Source: Candidatus Tisiphia endosymbiont of Melanophora roralis
Lineage (GTDB): Bacteria; Pseudomonadota; Alphaproteobacteria; Rickettsiales; Rickettsiaceae
Direction of reading: 5' to 3'
Assembly (NCBI RefSeq): GCF_964026575.1
Contig: NZ_OZ032161.1
Span: forward strand, 558,001-622,000
DNA length: 64,000 nt
Shown here: positions 8,910 through 18,650 of the stretch, piece by piece
Position numbering within the stretch: position 1 is the stretch's first letter
How the letters are laid out: each line of letters opens with the position of its first letter
Position numbers and translations under genes: made by a program
Notes under the pieces: generated by a model
What the model was told of the DNA's origin: nothing
Seen by the model: only the letters and a program-made list of their open reading frames with translations
Database searches by the model: none

Positions 8910-9244
8910 AATTATACCTCAAAATTATTTTTTAATTATCGGATGACTAACTTTATACATAAATAATATGTAAAAAATCAACTCAAATCAATACCGTAAA
9001 AAATACTGTAGTAATTAATACATCAGTATATAACTCCACAGTAAAAAATCAGACTATTATTTACCGTGAAATTATGATTATAAAGTTATAATAATATTTT
9101 TTCTAATATTAAGTAAAGTAATAAATAGGATTTACTAAATGATTAAAATAAATATTTATAGTAGCAATCAATCAGCCGACCTTATCTAGGCTTACAACAG
9201 GCTATGCGGACAAACATAACATTAGCAAATAAAGGAAGTAGAAC

Positions 9245-9598
9245 ATGAATTACCAAATATTAGCCTTGGTCATTGGAGTATTTAGCCTAATCATCGGACA
9301 GATATTATTAATACTACTCTCGGTCAAATGGCTTAATCAAATCAGATCAACCTGTAGTGACATCAAGGTTATTTGCAATAATTTTTCTAACGTCTACATC
9401 AAAGCACAAGATGAAATAGTAGCTCTATATCAAAAGAGTACAGAGCTAGCTAATAGTACAGTTAAGAAAGAACATCATATATTACATGCTACCTTTCAGT
9501 TAGAAGACATAAATGTCAATCTTAAAACACTACTTGACGAGTGTAAAGTATTTACTAGCTCTAGCAATACTACGTCACAGACCAAGGAACAAAAATAA
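9245..9598 (+). CDS. Small membrane-anchored hypothetical protein
   Basis: 117 residues starting after a good AAAGGAAG site. One long hydrophobic N-terminal segment (about 4-30) is followed by a mostly helical, polar region (31-105) that could form coiled coil, and a Ser/Thr/Gln-rich end. The likely topology is an inner-membrane anchor with a cytosolic or periplasmic helical domain. I do not recognise a family, and there is no operon partner: the downstream region is IS debris. Confidence 0.55.
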   Translation: MNYQILALVIGVFSLIIGQILLILLSVKWLNQIRSTCSDIKVICNNFSNVYIKAQDEIVALYQKSTELANSTVKKEHHILHATFQLEDINVNLKTLLDECKVFTSSSNTTSQTKEQK

Positions 9599-9658
9599 TT
9601 AACATTAACTAACTAATCCCAGTTGATTCTGTCGCATCTGTAAATCGTGGTCTAGCGA

Positions 9659-9988
9659 CTCATCTTCGAGACGAAAAAGTGCTTGAAACGTCTAAAGAAT
9701 CAGGTTCGTAGTGGTTTTGGAATGAAGTTTGTAGTCATGTAAACATCACTTTTCTACTTGACATACTAAAAATTAGTCAACATAATGCTTCTTATGTGTA
9801 TTACCATTGTTTTGTTTCAAATAAAAACTCTTGTCATTAAAGTACACTTTTATCAGTATTTCTTTATTATAAAATTCCACAGGTGAAAAAATGTAGTCAG
9901 TAACGAGAATTTAATTCTACACTCCACTCGTCGCATAATACTCACGTTCTATAGCATAATTTCTGCTCATATTTATCTCGAAGATGAG
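9659..9988. mobile_element. 330-bp MITE derived from the IS1634-type element
   Basis: The ends are CTCATCTTCGAGA and its complement. They are flanked by an exact 6-bp target duplication TAGCGA (9653-9658 and 9989-9994). A near-identical copy lies at 37416-37745. The outer roughly 100 bp on each side closely match the ends of the transposase-bearing IS at 29150-30993, for example GACGAAAAAGTGCTT on the left and ATGTAGTCAGTAA on the right. It has no coding capacity and is presumably mobilised by that transposase. It sits between the 9245 gene and an IS6-type remnant. Confidence 0.88.
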
Positions 9989-10021
9989 TAGCGAGAATCG
10001 TAAAACCTCAGATTTTGGACA

Positions 10022-10214
10022 TTATGATGCCATGAGCATAACAAAATTTTCAAAAGTAGAAAAATTATTATTAGCTCCAGTAATTTGTCTTTTTTGAATC
10101 ATACGAATATTTTCTATATCAGTGATAGTAACCGCAGCAGAACAAAAAATTTTAAACCAAGCATTGGTTTAGCTCGTTTCTTGATAAAGCGGTGGTCTTG
10201 TTCAACTATATTAT
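10022..10214 (-). pseudogene. IS6-family transposase C-terminal remnant
   Basis: Read on the minus strand the fragment gives NNIVEQDHRFIKKRAKPMLG, the hallmark C-terminal motif of IS6/IS240/IS26 transposases. A frameshift in an A/T run follows, then TITDIENIRMIQKRQ and a stop. The N-terminal two thirds are absent; the 5' side runs straight into a palindromic element at about 10218. Non-functional. Confidence 0.75.
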
Positions 10215-10217
10215 TCA

Positions 10218-10348
10218 GATATACTCTTCTGCTCCTACGAATTGTTTTTTGAAAATATCATGGATTCGCATGCGTAACTATACCATATGTACGCTATGCC
10301 TTCTCACCATTCATTTTCAAATCCAATTCTTCAAATCATTTGAGTATA
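10218..10348. repeat. Palindromic element, ATATACTC family
   Basis: About 131 bp beginning ATATACTCTTCTGCTCCTAC and ending CAAATCATTTGAGTATA. An almost identical copy is at 26499-26630, a diverged one at 15118-15226, and a right-end fragment near 17713-17748. It abuts the IS6 remnant. The remaining stretch to 10463 holds only an 18-22 bp inverted sequence around CCTAAATAGTAAACC, overlapping the next gene's leader. Confidence 0.75.
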
Positions 10349-10463
10349 GTTGCAAGAATGGAAGATATAAAAGATTAGAGAAATTAAGATTGATCAATAA
10401 ATATGGACTTTACTCCTAAATGGGTTTACTATTTAGGAATAAAATCCTAAATAGTAAACCTAT

Positions 10464-11642
10464 ATGTATACAAGATATTTCAAATTAAACTTAAATCACA
10501 AGCAAACAGCTTTCTTATGGGGAGCTAGAAAAGTAGGAAAATCAACTTACTTAAAAAACCTATACCCTAATTCAATATATTATGATCTATTAAAAACTGA
10601 CTTATATTTTAAGTATCTAAAACAACCATCAAATTTTAGAGAAGAAGTATTAGCACTACACTCAGCTAAGCTTGATCTTCCTATAATAGTAGATGAAATA
10701 CAAAAAGTTCCAGCGTTACTTGATGAAATACATTGGCTCATAGAAAATACTGATAGTTATTTTATTTTATGTGGTTCAAGTAGTAGAAAATTAAGAGCAT
10801 ATGGTACAAATTTATTAGGCGGTAGAGCAATAAAATATAATTTTTTTCCATTAGTATACCCTGAGGTGAAGGAGGATTTTGATCTTTTAAAAATATTTAA
10901 TAATGGCTTAATTCCATCGCATTTTATCAGTAATAATCCTCGTAAATTACTAAAAGCATATGTTGAGGATTATTTAACTAATGAGATTCGGGCTGAGGGA
11001 CTGGTAAGAAATATTACAGCGTTTAGTAGATTTATAGATAGCACGGCTTTCTCCTCTGGCGAACTAGTGAATTATTCTAACATAGCTCGCGATTGTTCTA
11101 TTGATGCTAAAACAGTTAAAGAATATTACCAAATATTGGTTGATAGTTTGGTAGGATATTTAGTTTATCCCTATCAAAAAAAAATTAGTAGAGAAATTAT
11201 ATCATCTAATCCTAAATTTTATTTTTTTGATGTAGGCGTTGCAAGTAGTATTAGCCAAAATCATTTTAATAATACCAAAGGATCAGAAGCAGGAAGGGCT
11301 TTAGAACATTACGTATTTACTGAGTTACAAGCATATATAAACCTAAATGATTTAGATCATCGTATAAATTATTGGCGTACTAAGACAGGCGTAGAAGTGG
11401 ATTTTATAATTAGCACTATTACTGGTAAGCCATTACCAATTGAAGTAAAAATATCTTCGAATGTTCATAAAACTGAAATAAAAAGTATAAAATCTTTTAT
11501 GGAAGAGCATCAAGTGGATCAAGGATATGTAGTTTGCTTAGAAGATAATTCAAGGAAAATATGCCTAGATAATCGAGAAATAAATATACTGCCAATAGAA
11601 GAGTTTTTAAAAAAATTATGGAATCATGAGATTTTTAAGTGA
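10464..11642 (+). CDS. AAA ATPase with DUF4143 domain
   Basis: 392 residues. The Walker A motif is WGARKVGKST (K26) and Walker B is LPIIVDEIQKV (about 73-83), followed by ILCGSSSRKL, a sensor-like motif of the AAA_14 family. The C-terminal half is the DUF4143 domain, with LEHYVFTEL and the nuclease-fold-like block TKTGVEVDFII...PIEVK. Such proteins are abundant in rickettsiae and other bacteria; their biochemical role is unknown, though the C-terminal fold resembles PD-(D/E)XK enzymes. It stands alone between IS debris and the rbfA cluster, consistent with an accessory gene. Confidence 0.88.
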   Translation: MYTRYFKLNLNHKQTAFLWGARKVGKSTYLKNLYPNSIYYDLLKTDLYFKYLKQPSNFREEVLALHSAKLDLPIIVDEIQKVPALLDEIHWLIENTDSYFILCGSSSRKLRAYGTNLLGGRAIKYNFFPLVYPEVKEDFDLLKIFNNGLIPSHFISNNPRKLLKAYVEDYLTNEIRAEGLVRNITAFSRFIDSTAFSSGELVNYSNIARDCSIDAKTVKEYYQILVDSLVGYLVYPYQKKISREIISSNPKFYFFDVGVASSISQNHFNNTKGSEAGRALEHYVFTELQAYINLNDLDHRINYWRTKTGVEVDFIISTITGKPLPIEVKISSNVHKTEIKSIKSFMEEHQVDQGYVVCLEDNSRKICLDNREINILPIEEFLKKLWNHEIFK

Positions 11643-11663
11643 ATATTTAAAATAATAACACTA

Positions 11664-12135
11664 TTATTCATTAGAGTTATATAATTTCATCCCTTCATGT
11701 GTTGCTTCAAAACCAAGTCTTTCATAGAACTGTTTGGCTCTTGGACGTTTTTTATTAGTTGTAAGCTGAACAATGGAGACACCTTTTGATTTGCCATATT
11801 TCATTGCAATACTCATCATCCATTCACCAAAATGTTGTCCTCTATACTTTTCTGAGATACGAACAGCTTCAATTTGCATCCTAGTTGAACCTATGAAAGT
11901 TAGCGATGGCATGATAGTCAAATGGCAAGTGCCAACTATTTCTTTATTCATTTCAACTATCATCAAATATTGATTTGGATCACTATCTATCTTGTAGAAC
12001 GCATCAATATAAGCTTGATCCAATTTTGCTGAAAACTGTTCTCTTGATTTGTCCAAGTTCATCTTCTAAAAGAAGGTTGACAATTGTTCTTAAGTCAGCA
12101 ATTGTGGCTTTGCGATGGGTAAGGTTTTGATTCAT
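11664..12135 (-). pseudogene. GNAT acetyltransferase, frameshifted near the N-terminus
   Basis: The main frame (132 codons from 12062) carries the GNAT core: IVGTCHLTI, then VRISEKYRGQHFGEWMM (the acetyl-CoA binding V-x-x-x-x-R-G-Q/R-x-x-G motif), then RPRAKQFYERLGFEATHEG. The usual N-terminus of this family lies upstream in another frame: MNQNLTHRKATIADLRTIV followed by LLLEDELGQ, starting at 12135. The two frames meet around 12035-12060, so one small indel has split the gene. The short internal ATG frame could still give a product lacking the first strand and helix. It lies 7 bases after rbfA in the same direction. Confidence 0.75.
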
Positions 12136-12142
12136 TGTAATC

Positions 12143-12538
12143 CTAGTTCACTCGATTAGTTTCAACTTGCTTCAATAACTCCTCAACTTTGTAAGCATTA
12201 TCAAATCCGTGATCATAATGAAAACGAATTTCTGGTGAATATTTTAAATTAATTTTAGCAGTTATAAAGTTTCTTATAGCATATTTCGAATTATTTAAAG
12301 ACTCAGTAAGTTGTATCTCATTAAAAGTAGTATTAAATGGTAAAAAGTAACAATCTGCTACTTTTAAATCAGAAGTAACTAAGACTTTAGTAATAGTTAC
12401 TGGACAATTAATCAGACGTTCATCTAACATCTTACCACGCCTTAGTACTTCCACTAATGCTTCATTTATTAATATTGCCACTTTTTTTTGCCTTTGTGAC
12501 CTATTTTGTGACTTGTCTTTATCAGAAAGTTTTTGCAT
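12143..12538 (-). CDS. rbfA: Ribosome-binding factor A
   Basis: 131 residues with a KH-type RbfA fold. It begins with a basic [20 protein letters not shown] helix and has the typical [19 protein letters not shown] strand pair, then a C-terminal [16 protein letters not shown] block. RbfA binds the 30S subunit and assists late 16S rRNA 5' end maturation. Its ATG directly abuts the infB stop codon, so the two are translationally coupled at the end of the rimP-nusA-infB-rbfA operon, an arrangement common in proteobacteria. Confidence 0.93.
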   Translation of the reverse strand: MQKLSDKDKSQNRSQRQKKVAILINEALVEVLRRGKMLDERLINCPVTITKVLVTSDLKVADCYFLPFNTTFNEIQLTESLNNSKYAIRNFITAKINLKYSPEIRFHYDHGFDNAYKVEELLKQVETNRVN

Positions 12539-15037
12539 TTACAATAACTGTTTTTTTTCTTCAATAATTTCAAAGACTTCTACTATATCACCTTCTTTTA
12601 TATCATCATAATTTTCAAAAGCGATACCACATTCAAAATTCTCGTGAACTTCTTTGACATCATCTTTAAAACGTTTTAGAGTCTTAAGTTTTCCTTCGTG
12701 AATAACAATATTATCTCGTAACAAGCGAACTCCAACACCTCTTTTAATAGTACCCTTGGTAACATAACTACCTGCAACTTTACCAACTTTTGAGACAGTG
12801 AATAGCTGTCTAATCTCTGCTGTACCAATATATTGTTCACGAATAATTGGTGAAAGCATACCACTCATTATTGATTTAATATCATCTAACAAATTATAGA
12901 TAATGGAATAATATCTAATATCCACTTTTTCTTTTTCTGCCATAGCCAAAGCATTATTATTAGTTCTAACGTTAAAACCAACAATAATAGCGTTGGATGC
13001 TTTAGCTAAAGTAACATCTGACTCCAATATTCCACCTACTGCATGATGTAAAATCTTTAAACGAACTTCATCATTTGGCAACTTTAATAGACTAGTGATA
13101 ATTGCTTCAATTGAACCTTGCACATCACCTTTAACAATTATCGGTAACTCTTTTATCATACCGCTATTACCGGAGGCTTTTAGGAATAATTCTTCTAGAG
13201 TTGATCTTTGGGTAACAGAAATTTTCTTTTCTTTTGCAAGGCGTTCACGATACTCTACAATATCTCTAGCCTGCTTTTCATTCTGCACTACATTAAACTG
13301 ATCTCCTGCTCGCGGAACTTCATTTAAACCATAAATCTCTACTGGTAAAGTTGGTTCTGCCTCGGTAAGATCTAATCCTTTATCATTATTCATCCTCTTA
13401 ATTCTACCATATTTCGTTCCAGCAACTACTATATCTCCATTTCTTAGAATACCACGTTGTACCAATATAGTAGCAACCGCTCCTTTACCTTTATCAACTC
13501 TTGCCTCTATGACTACCCCAGCAGTGAGTCCGCTAAAGTTAGCCTTAAGATCCTGCATTTCTGCAACCAATAATATAGCCTCTTCTAACTTATCTAAATT
13601 AGTTTTCTTTAAAGCTGAAATTGGTACAATTATAGTATCACCTCCCAACTCTTCACTAACTAAATCATAAATTAATAGATCATTTTTAATTCGGTCAAGA
13701 TTAATATCCGGTTTATCTATCTTATTTATTGCAACGATTATAGGAACATTTGCCGCTTTAGCGTGATTAATTGCTTCAATCGTTTGCGGCTTTATTCCAT
13801 CATCTGCAGCAACTACTATAACCACTATATCTGTTACCTTTGCCCCTCTAGTTCTCATATCTGAAAACGCTTCATGTCCTGGAGTATCAATGAAAGTAAT
13901 AGCCCTACCATCAGCCAAGGTGACTCGATAAGCACCAATATGCTGGGTAATCCCACCTGTTTCCTGACTTGCCAAATCAGTTGACTTTAAAGCATCAAGT
14001 AACGAAGTTTTACCGTGGTCGACATGTCCCATAATCGTTACAATAGGAGCCCTATGCTTTAAATCTTCTTCCTTATCAGCTTCACTAATCAATATATTTT
14101 CAACATCGGACTCTTGAACCCTTTTTACTGTATGCCCTAAGGTCGTAGCAACAAGCTCTGCTGTATCTGCATCAATTGTTTGGATGGTTGTAGCCATAAT
14201 ACCGAGCTTCATCAATTCTTTTATAACATCTGTGGCTCGCTCAGACATTTTATTGGCTAGATCTCCTACAGAAATAGCTTCCGGAATAATAACTTCCCTG
14301 TATACTTTATCTGGTGTTTGTTGCTCGGCTTTACGTTTTTCTTTTTCTCTAGCTCTTTTTATTGATGCAAGGCTTCTAGTTCTACCAGTATTATCGCTTC
14401 CATCTGCATCAAGCATATTGAAGATATCTGCCTTTTTTAATTTTTTAGACTCCTCAACTTTAACCTTTGGTACTACTATTTTATTATCACCAGTCTTATC
14501 CACCCCAAAAACATCTTCAGGTGCAACGCCAAAATTACTCTGAGAACCAATCAGTGTTGATCTAACAAAAGACTTGGATGGGTTGTTATCCTGTGAAGAT
14601 GTAGGTGCTAATGTAGTAGGTGGTATTTCAGAATCATTTTCGATATCTTGTAACTCATCCTGAACATTTTCTTCAATATCGTCTATATAGTCTTTTTTCA
14701 CAGGTTGATTGATAGTTGCAAGTTTACTCAGAGTGCTAATCTTACTATCAGTACTCTGAGATTTTGCATCTTCTGCTGCTTTTTTTAAAATAGTTAAGCG
14801 TCTGTTAAATTCTTCTCCAGCAGTAGATTCGCCGCCTTGAGAAGTAGAACCACTAGACCAAAGTTTGTTAAAAGACAAAGTATTAGCTGGAGTGCTACTC
14901 TTCCTAACTTCTACAATTGTTTTTGCAGAACTAACAAAACCTCTAGTAACATTGGTGGGTTGGGCTGGCTTACTAAGCGATAGTTTAGGACCACCAAGTG
15001 TTAGTTTCTTTGGTTTAGGTTCTTGGTTATTCGTCAT
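12539..15037 (-). CDS. infB: Translation initiation factor IF-2
   Basis: 832 residues from the chosen start [14 protein letters not shown]; an in-frame ATG eight codons upstream is possible but lacks family support. The long, charged N-terminal region (about 1-270) is variable in the family. The G domain then shows [10 protein letters not shown] (G1), DTPGHEAF (G3) and NKIDKP (G4), followed by domains II to IV that place fMet-tRNA on the 30S subunit. The protein drives subunit joining with GTP. rbfA follows without a gap. About 1 kb of palindromic elements separates it from nusA upstream, so the operon may be transcribed from an additional promoter here. Confidence 0.96.
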   Translation of the reverse strand: MTNNQEPKPKKLTLGGPKLSLSKPAQPTNVTRGFVSSAKTIVEVRKSSTPANTLSFNKLWSSGSTSQGGESTAGEEFNRRLTILKKAAEDAKSQSTDSKISTLSKLATINQPVKKDYIDDIEENVQDELQDIENDSEIPPTTLAPTSSQDNNPSKSFVRSTLIGSQSNFGVAPEDVFGVDKTGDNKIVVPKVKVEESKKLKKADIFNMLDADGSDNTGRTRSLASIKRAREKEKRKAEQQTPDKVYREVIIPEAISVGDLANKMSERATDVIKELMKLGIMATTIQTIDADTAELVATTLGHTVKRVQESDVENILISEADKEEDLKHRAPIVTIMGHVDHGKTSLLDALKSTDLASQETGGITQHIGAYRVTLADGRAITFIDTPGHEAFSDMRTRGAKVTDIVVIVVAADDGIKPQTIEAINHAKAANVPIIVAINKIDKPDINLDRIKNDLLIYDLVSEELGGDTIIVPISALKKTNLDKLEEAILLVAEMQDLKANFSGLTAGVVIEARVDKGKGAVATILVQRGILRNGDIVVAGTKYGRIKRMNNDKGLDLTEAEPTLPVEIYGLNEVPRAGDQFNVVQNEKQARDIVEYRERLAKEKKISVTQRSTLEELFLKASGNSGMIKELPIIVKGDVQGSIEAIITSLLKLPNDEVRLKILHHAVGGILESDVTLAKASNAIIVGFNVRTNNNALAMAEKEKVDIRYYSIIYNLLDDIKSIMSGMLSPIIREQYIGTAEIRQLFTVSKVGKVAGSYVTKGTIKRGVGVRLLRDNIVIHEGKLKTLKRFKDDVKEVHENFECGIAFENYDDIKEGDIVEVFEIIEEKKQLL

Positions 15038-15117
15038 AAATATTAAACCTTTAAATAGCAATTATATTTGTGATAAAGTTTTTTAAATAATTTTGCTATA
15101 TGATTAATGATTAACAG

Positions 15118-15226
15118 ATATACTCTTCTGCTTTAAAGAATTGGCTTCTGCAAATATTTGTGGGGAATAGTAAGGTACACTCACCCCTTGTTTGTTGTCT
15201 CCATTCTTCAAATCATTTGAGTATAT
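15118..15226. repeat. Palindromic element, ATATACTC family (diverged copy)
   Basis: About 109 bp beginning ATATACTCTTCTGCTTTAAA and ending AATCATTTGAGTATAT; the ends match those of 10218-10348 and 26499-26630, while the middle differs. It is one of four palindromes filling the infB-nusA spacer. Confidence 0.7.
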
Positions 15227-15256
15227 CGAATAATTTACAAATTTCTAATTTACCGT

Positions 15257-15542
15257 TAGGTTCTGTGAAGATTTTTATGTAATGAGTAGATTTATAGGCA
15301 TTTTCGCTCGCAGAACCGCAGCGTACTAAATGTACGTGAGGATTCGAGAACGAAAATAACGACGAAATCGACCATTAGATAGAAATCTTCACAGAACCTA
15401 GACCTTTTGTAGAATTCACTTCTGCTAGGGAATTTGTAGGAGACACGAAACCTCGACCCGCAACGTACTCTAGAGTACGTGAGGAGCAGAGTACCGGTAT
15501 CACACACAAATTACCAGTAGAAGTAGAATGATGCAAGAGGTC
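15257..15542. repeat. Two adjacent Rickettsia-type palindromic elements
   Basis: The first (15257-15400) has perfect 18-bp inverted ends, TAGGTTCTGTGAAGATTT and its complement. The second (15401-15542) begins GACCTTTTGTAGAATTC and ends TGATGCAAGAGGTC, an imperfect inversion. Both carry the GTACGTGAGGA core seen in the element at 5754 and around 17572-17846. The interval 15543-15826 is AT-rich, with no gene I can support. Confidence 0.75.
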
Positions 15543-15826
15543 TGTTCGATTTTCTCTTGCACTTGACTTGCATCTCATGCTTACACTATAATACCATTTT
15601 TTTTAAGGGAATTGTTAATTTTTTCTTTACCCAAAATTAAATTACCAAGTTTCTGTTATTAGAAATGGCTAATTTTGCTAGTAGTTCTTCAGTATATCAA
15701 TAAAATTCTTAGCACTAATACTTAATGCTAAATTTTTTAAAATTTTCTTGCTTTGACTGACAACTAATTAAACATTTTAGATCCTCGTCTACGCACATGG
15801 CAACTTAAGTAGTTTAGGTAGCATCC

Positions 15827-16012
15827 CCACAACTGTTGAAAGTTAAAAAATCGTCATCGCGAGGCGTCGATAGACGCCGTGGCGATCTCATGAAGTAAGC
15901 TCTTCTTCACAAGATTGCCACGTCGTCGCTTACAGCGACTCCTCGCTAATAGACGGTTTAGGGCTTACAAAGCTCATCGCGATGACGGCTTTTTAACTTT
16001 CAACAGTTATGG
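15827..16012. repeat. Palindromic element flanked by an 11-bp direct repeat
   Basis: Inverted arms CCACAACTGTTGAAAGTT and AACTTTCAACAGTTATGG enclose GTCATCGCGAG-type inner arms. The direct repeat GGTAGCATCCC occurs on both sides (15818-15828 and 16011-16021), as if the element had duplicated its target on insertion. It is just downstream of the nusA stop. Confidence 0.72.
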
Positions 16013-16052
16013 TAGCATCCCCTGTCAGGATTGATACTGAGGTTGCTTAAAT

Positions 16053-17549
16053 TTATTCATCTTCACGAGTACGAGCTGTACGAATCAGTAATTCTATATC
16101 ATCATCTACCATGTTAGAATTAGGCACTAATGATTTAAATTCATTAACTGTCAACTCTCCCAAATCTTCTATAGTCTTTACACCATACTCAGCTAATTTT
16201 AATATGAATTCTGGTTGTAAATCCAATACATCAATTAATTCTTGTTCAACACCTAAAGCTTCGAGTTTAATAATAATTTTTTCATTTTTAGCATTTACAT
16301 AATTTATTGCTCGTTCTCTTATCTCAGTTGCTAATTCTTCTTCAAAGCCTTCAATATTCATTAAAGTTTCAATTTTACTGGAAGCTAACTGTTCTAGAGA
16401 GGTAAAACCTTGTGCAGATAACAGTTGTGCTATCACTTCTTCAACATCTAAGGTCTCCATAAATAACTCAGTAGCAGAGCAAAACTCATCATTTCTCCGT
16501 TTGGATTCTTGATCTTCCGTCATTACATTAATATTCCAGCCAGTAAGTTTAGAGGCTAAACGAACATTTTGACCTCTTCTACCAATTGCAAGACTCAAAT
16601 TATCTTGAGACACAACTACATCAACTATATTCTTATCTTCATCAATAACAATTTTTGCAATTTCTGCAGGAGCAAGTGCATTCATAATAAATTGGGCAAT
16701 ATTCTTGCTCCATAATATTACATCTATTTTTTCGCCATTAAGTTCATTAGTAATAGCCTTAATCCTATTACCTCTAATTCCTACACATGAACCTATAGGA
16801 TCAACACTGGAGTCAGAAGCAAAGACTGCAACTTTTGCCTTTGATCCAGGATCACGAGCTATAGCTCGCAATTCAATTATATTATCATAAATCTCTGGAA
16901 TCTCTAATTCAAATAATTTAATTAGCATTTGGTCGTCAGTTCTAGATAGAAAAATTTGTGACCCTTTAGACGATAATCTTACGTCTTGTACATAAGCTTT
17001 AATACGATCATTAACCTTAAAGCTTTCTCCTCTAATGAGCTGCTCCTTTTTAATCATTGCTTCAGCACGACCACCAAGGTCAACTATGATATTATTAAAC
17101 TCTACTCTCTTAACAGTGCCGTTTAAAATCTCACCTTTCTTATCTTTAAAATCTTCATATTGTTTTTCTCTTTCCGCTTCACCAACGCGTTGTATTATTA
17201 TTTGCTTAACCGCCTGAGCTGCAACACGTCCAAGATCAATAGGCGGTAAAAATTCATAAATCTCATCGCCAATTTTAGCATCGACTTTCTTTTCAACAGC
17301 ATCCTTTAAAGAAATTTGAGTAAAATAATTTTCCACATCATCCACTACATCAAGGATTCTAAAAAGATTAATATTACCATTTTTCCTATCAATCTCAGCT
17401 TTTATATTATGTTCATTTCCATATTTTCTGCGTCCTGCAATCTGTACAGCCTGTTCCATTGCCGAAAGTAGTGCTTCCTTAGGAAGATTCTTTTCTCTAG
17501 CTACAGAATCTATGATCTGCAGAATTTCTGTGTTACCAATATTAATCAT
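16053..17549 (-). CDS. nusA: Transcription termination/antitermination protein NusA
   Basis: 498 residues. The N-terminal RNA polymerase-binding domain (about 1-125) is followed by an S1 domain (about 130-200, GEILNGTVKRVEFNNIIVDL) and two KH domains. KH marks are DPIGSCVGIRGNRIKAI and LSLAIGRRGQNVRLASKLTG. The C-terminal third has helix-hairpin-helix-like acidic repeats ending in REDE. NusA modulates pausing, intrinsic termination and antitermination. In E. coli it regulates its own operon, which makes the hairpin in this operon's leader (18364-18387) noteworthy. rimP lies upstream, with palindromic elements in the 294-base gap. Confidence 0.96.
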   Translation of the reverse strand: MINIGNTEILQIIDSVAREKNLPKEALLSAMEQAVQIAGRRKYGNEHNIKAEIDRKNGNINLFRILDVVDDVENYFTQISLKDAVEKKVDAKIGDEIYEFLPPIDLGRVAAQAVKQIIIQRVGEAEREKQYEDFKDKKGEILNGTVKRVEFNNIIVDLGGRAEAMIKKEQLIRGESFKVNDRIKAYVQDVRLSSKGSQIFLSRTDDQMLIKLFELEIPEIYDNIIELRAIARDPGSKAKVAVFASDSSVDPIGSCVGIRGNRIKAITNELNGEKIDVILWSKNIAQFIMNALAPAEIAKIVIDEDKNIVDVVVSQDNLSLAIGRRGQNVRLASKLTGWNINVMTEDQESKRRNDEFCSATELFMETLDVEEVIAQLLSAQGFTSLEQLASSKIETLMNIEGFEEELATEIRERAINYVNAKNEKIIIKLEALGVEQELIDVLDLQPEFILKLAEYGVKTIEDLGELTVNEFKSLVPNSNMVDDDIELLIRTARTREDE

Positions 17550-17571
17550 AAATTCACTGCCTTTTAATGTT

Positions 17572-17843
17572 AAACTTCTTGCATCTACTTGCTACTGGTA
17601 ATTTGTGCGTGATACCGGTACTCTGTTCCTCACGTACATTTGAGTACGCTGCGGGTCGAGGTTCCGTGTCTCCTACAAATTTCTCAGCAAAAGCGAATTC
17701 TGCAGGAAGTCTATTTTCAAATCCAATTCTTCAAATCATTTGAGTATACTAGACTCGAATCCGTAACGGAATTTGAGTACGCTGTGGGTCGAGGTTTTGA
17801 TCCTCCTACAAATTCCCTAGCAGAAGCAAATTATCCAAGAAGT
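17572..17843. repeat. Tandem palindromic elements between rimP and nusA
   Basis: One element covers about 17572-17712 (CTACTGGTAATTTGTGCGTG to AGCGAATTCTGCAGGAAGTC). A right-end fragment of the ATATACTC family follows (about 17713-17748). A truncated second copy covers about 17751-17848 and ends AAGAAGTCTATT. The last copy reaches into rimP and supplies its stop codon. Confidence 0.7.
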
Positions 17844-18332
17844 CTATTTTTTATTCATTAAATTCCTAAACATTTCATCTGTTAATACCAAAGAGGCTTT
17901 TTTTATCATATCAAATGAAAACACTATGTCTTCACCATGATTATTCAGATGAATTTTATTATCTTCAGCTTTAACTATCTTTCCCTGATATCGAGTTTGA
18001 CCATTTAATAATTCTTTTAATTTTATGGTAGCCTCCCTACCGAGGAATCTAGTATAATCTTCAAATTTTATTAATGGGCGTTCAATACCTGCTGAAGAAA
18101 CTTCTAAAAAATATTTATCACTAATTATATCTTCAACATCTAAAAGGGCTGAGATAATTCTACTGCTATTCCGACAATCTATTATAGTAACCTTTTCACC
18201 ATCCAACCTATCTATTAATATTTCAAGTACTTTATGGGTTGAACCCTTTAAAGTTACTTTTACTAAGTCAAAACCAAGATCTTTTAGGTTATCTTGCACC
18301 GCATCAATAATTTGTTGCTCTATAGTTTGCAT
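17844..18332 (-). CDS. rimP: Ribosome maturation factor RimP
   Basis: 162 residues from MQTIEQQIIDAVQDN; an in-frame upstream ATG would add 31 residues read from the leader hairpin and is not family-like. The N-terminal domain shows LGFDLVKVTLKG, and the centre has YFLEVSSAGIERPL, the RimP signature. The C-terminal SH3-like domain is short. RimP helps 30S assembly. It heads the rimP-nusA-infB-rbfA operon. The stop codon (17844-17846) is made by the end of an inserted palindromic element, so the C-terminus NKK may differ from the ancestral one. Confidence 0.92.
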   Translation of the reverse strand: MQTIEQQIIDAVQDNLKDLGFDLVKVTLKGSTHKVLEILIDRLDGEKVTIIDCRNSSRIISALLDVEDIISDKYFLEVSSAGIERPLIKFEDYTRFLGREATIKLKELLNGQTRYQGKIVKAEDNKIHLNNHGEDIVFSFDMIKKASLVLTDEMFRNLMNKK

Positions 18333-18363
18333 TACAACATAAATATTTAAAGATTTTAATAAA

Positions 18364-18387
18364 AAAGGTGGGGTTAACCCCACCTTT
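18364..18387 (-). terminator. Terminator-like hairpin in the rimP operon leader (candidate attenuator)
   Basis: A perfect 24-base palindrome AAAGGTGGGGTTAACCCCACCTTT. On the minus strand its 3' arm runs into six Ts, the form of an intrinsic terminator, 32 bases before the rimP start. The next upstream gene is the divergent porin, so there is no obvious minus-strand gene for it to terminate. It therefore lies inside the untranslated leader. On the plus strand it is followed by TTTGTTTTTT and could also block antisense transcription. Confidence 0.7.
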
Positions 18388-18650
18388 GTTTTTTCAACTT
18401 TATTTACAAAAATTTCAACCCGCAAAGCTAGAATACAATATTTTTATGATATTAGCAACAATTAAAAAAAATGTTATATTAGTTGTAATTTTACCATTAA
18501 AATAATAAAATTTGTCTGACTAATCATAGTTATTTGCAAAAACTTGTTACATTATGGTTTATCTTCTGCTATAAATACTCCAAATAGAAATGTATTATGT
18601 TCAATGGGATATAAAAAGAACATAATGAATAAAGAGTTTTGGTATTACTT

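Noticed and set aside
14184-14543. Long plus-strand frame inside infB
   Set aside because: Antisense shadow of the IF-2 coding sequence with no start context or family; the same holds for other frames opposite nusA, ruvA and ruvB.
18543-18580. A sigma-70 promoter (TTGTTA...TATAAA) for the porin gene
   Set aside because: The spacer would be about 20 bases, too long, and the region is so AT-rich that such matches are expected by chance.
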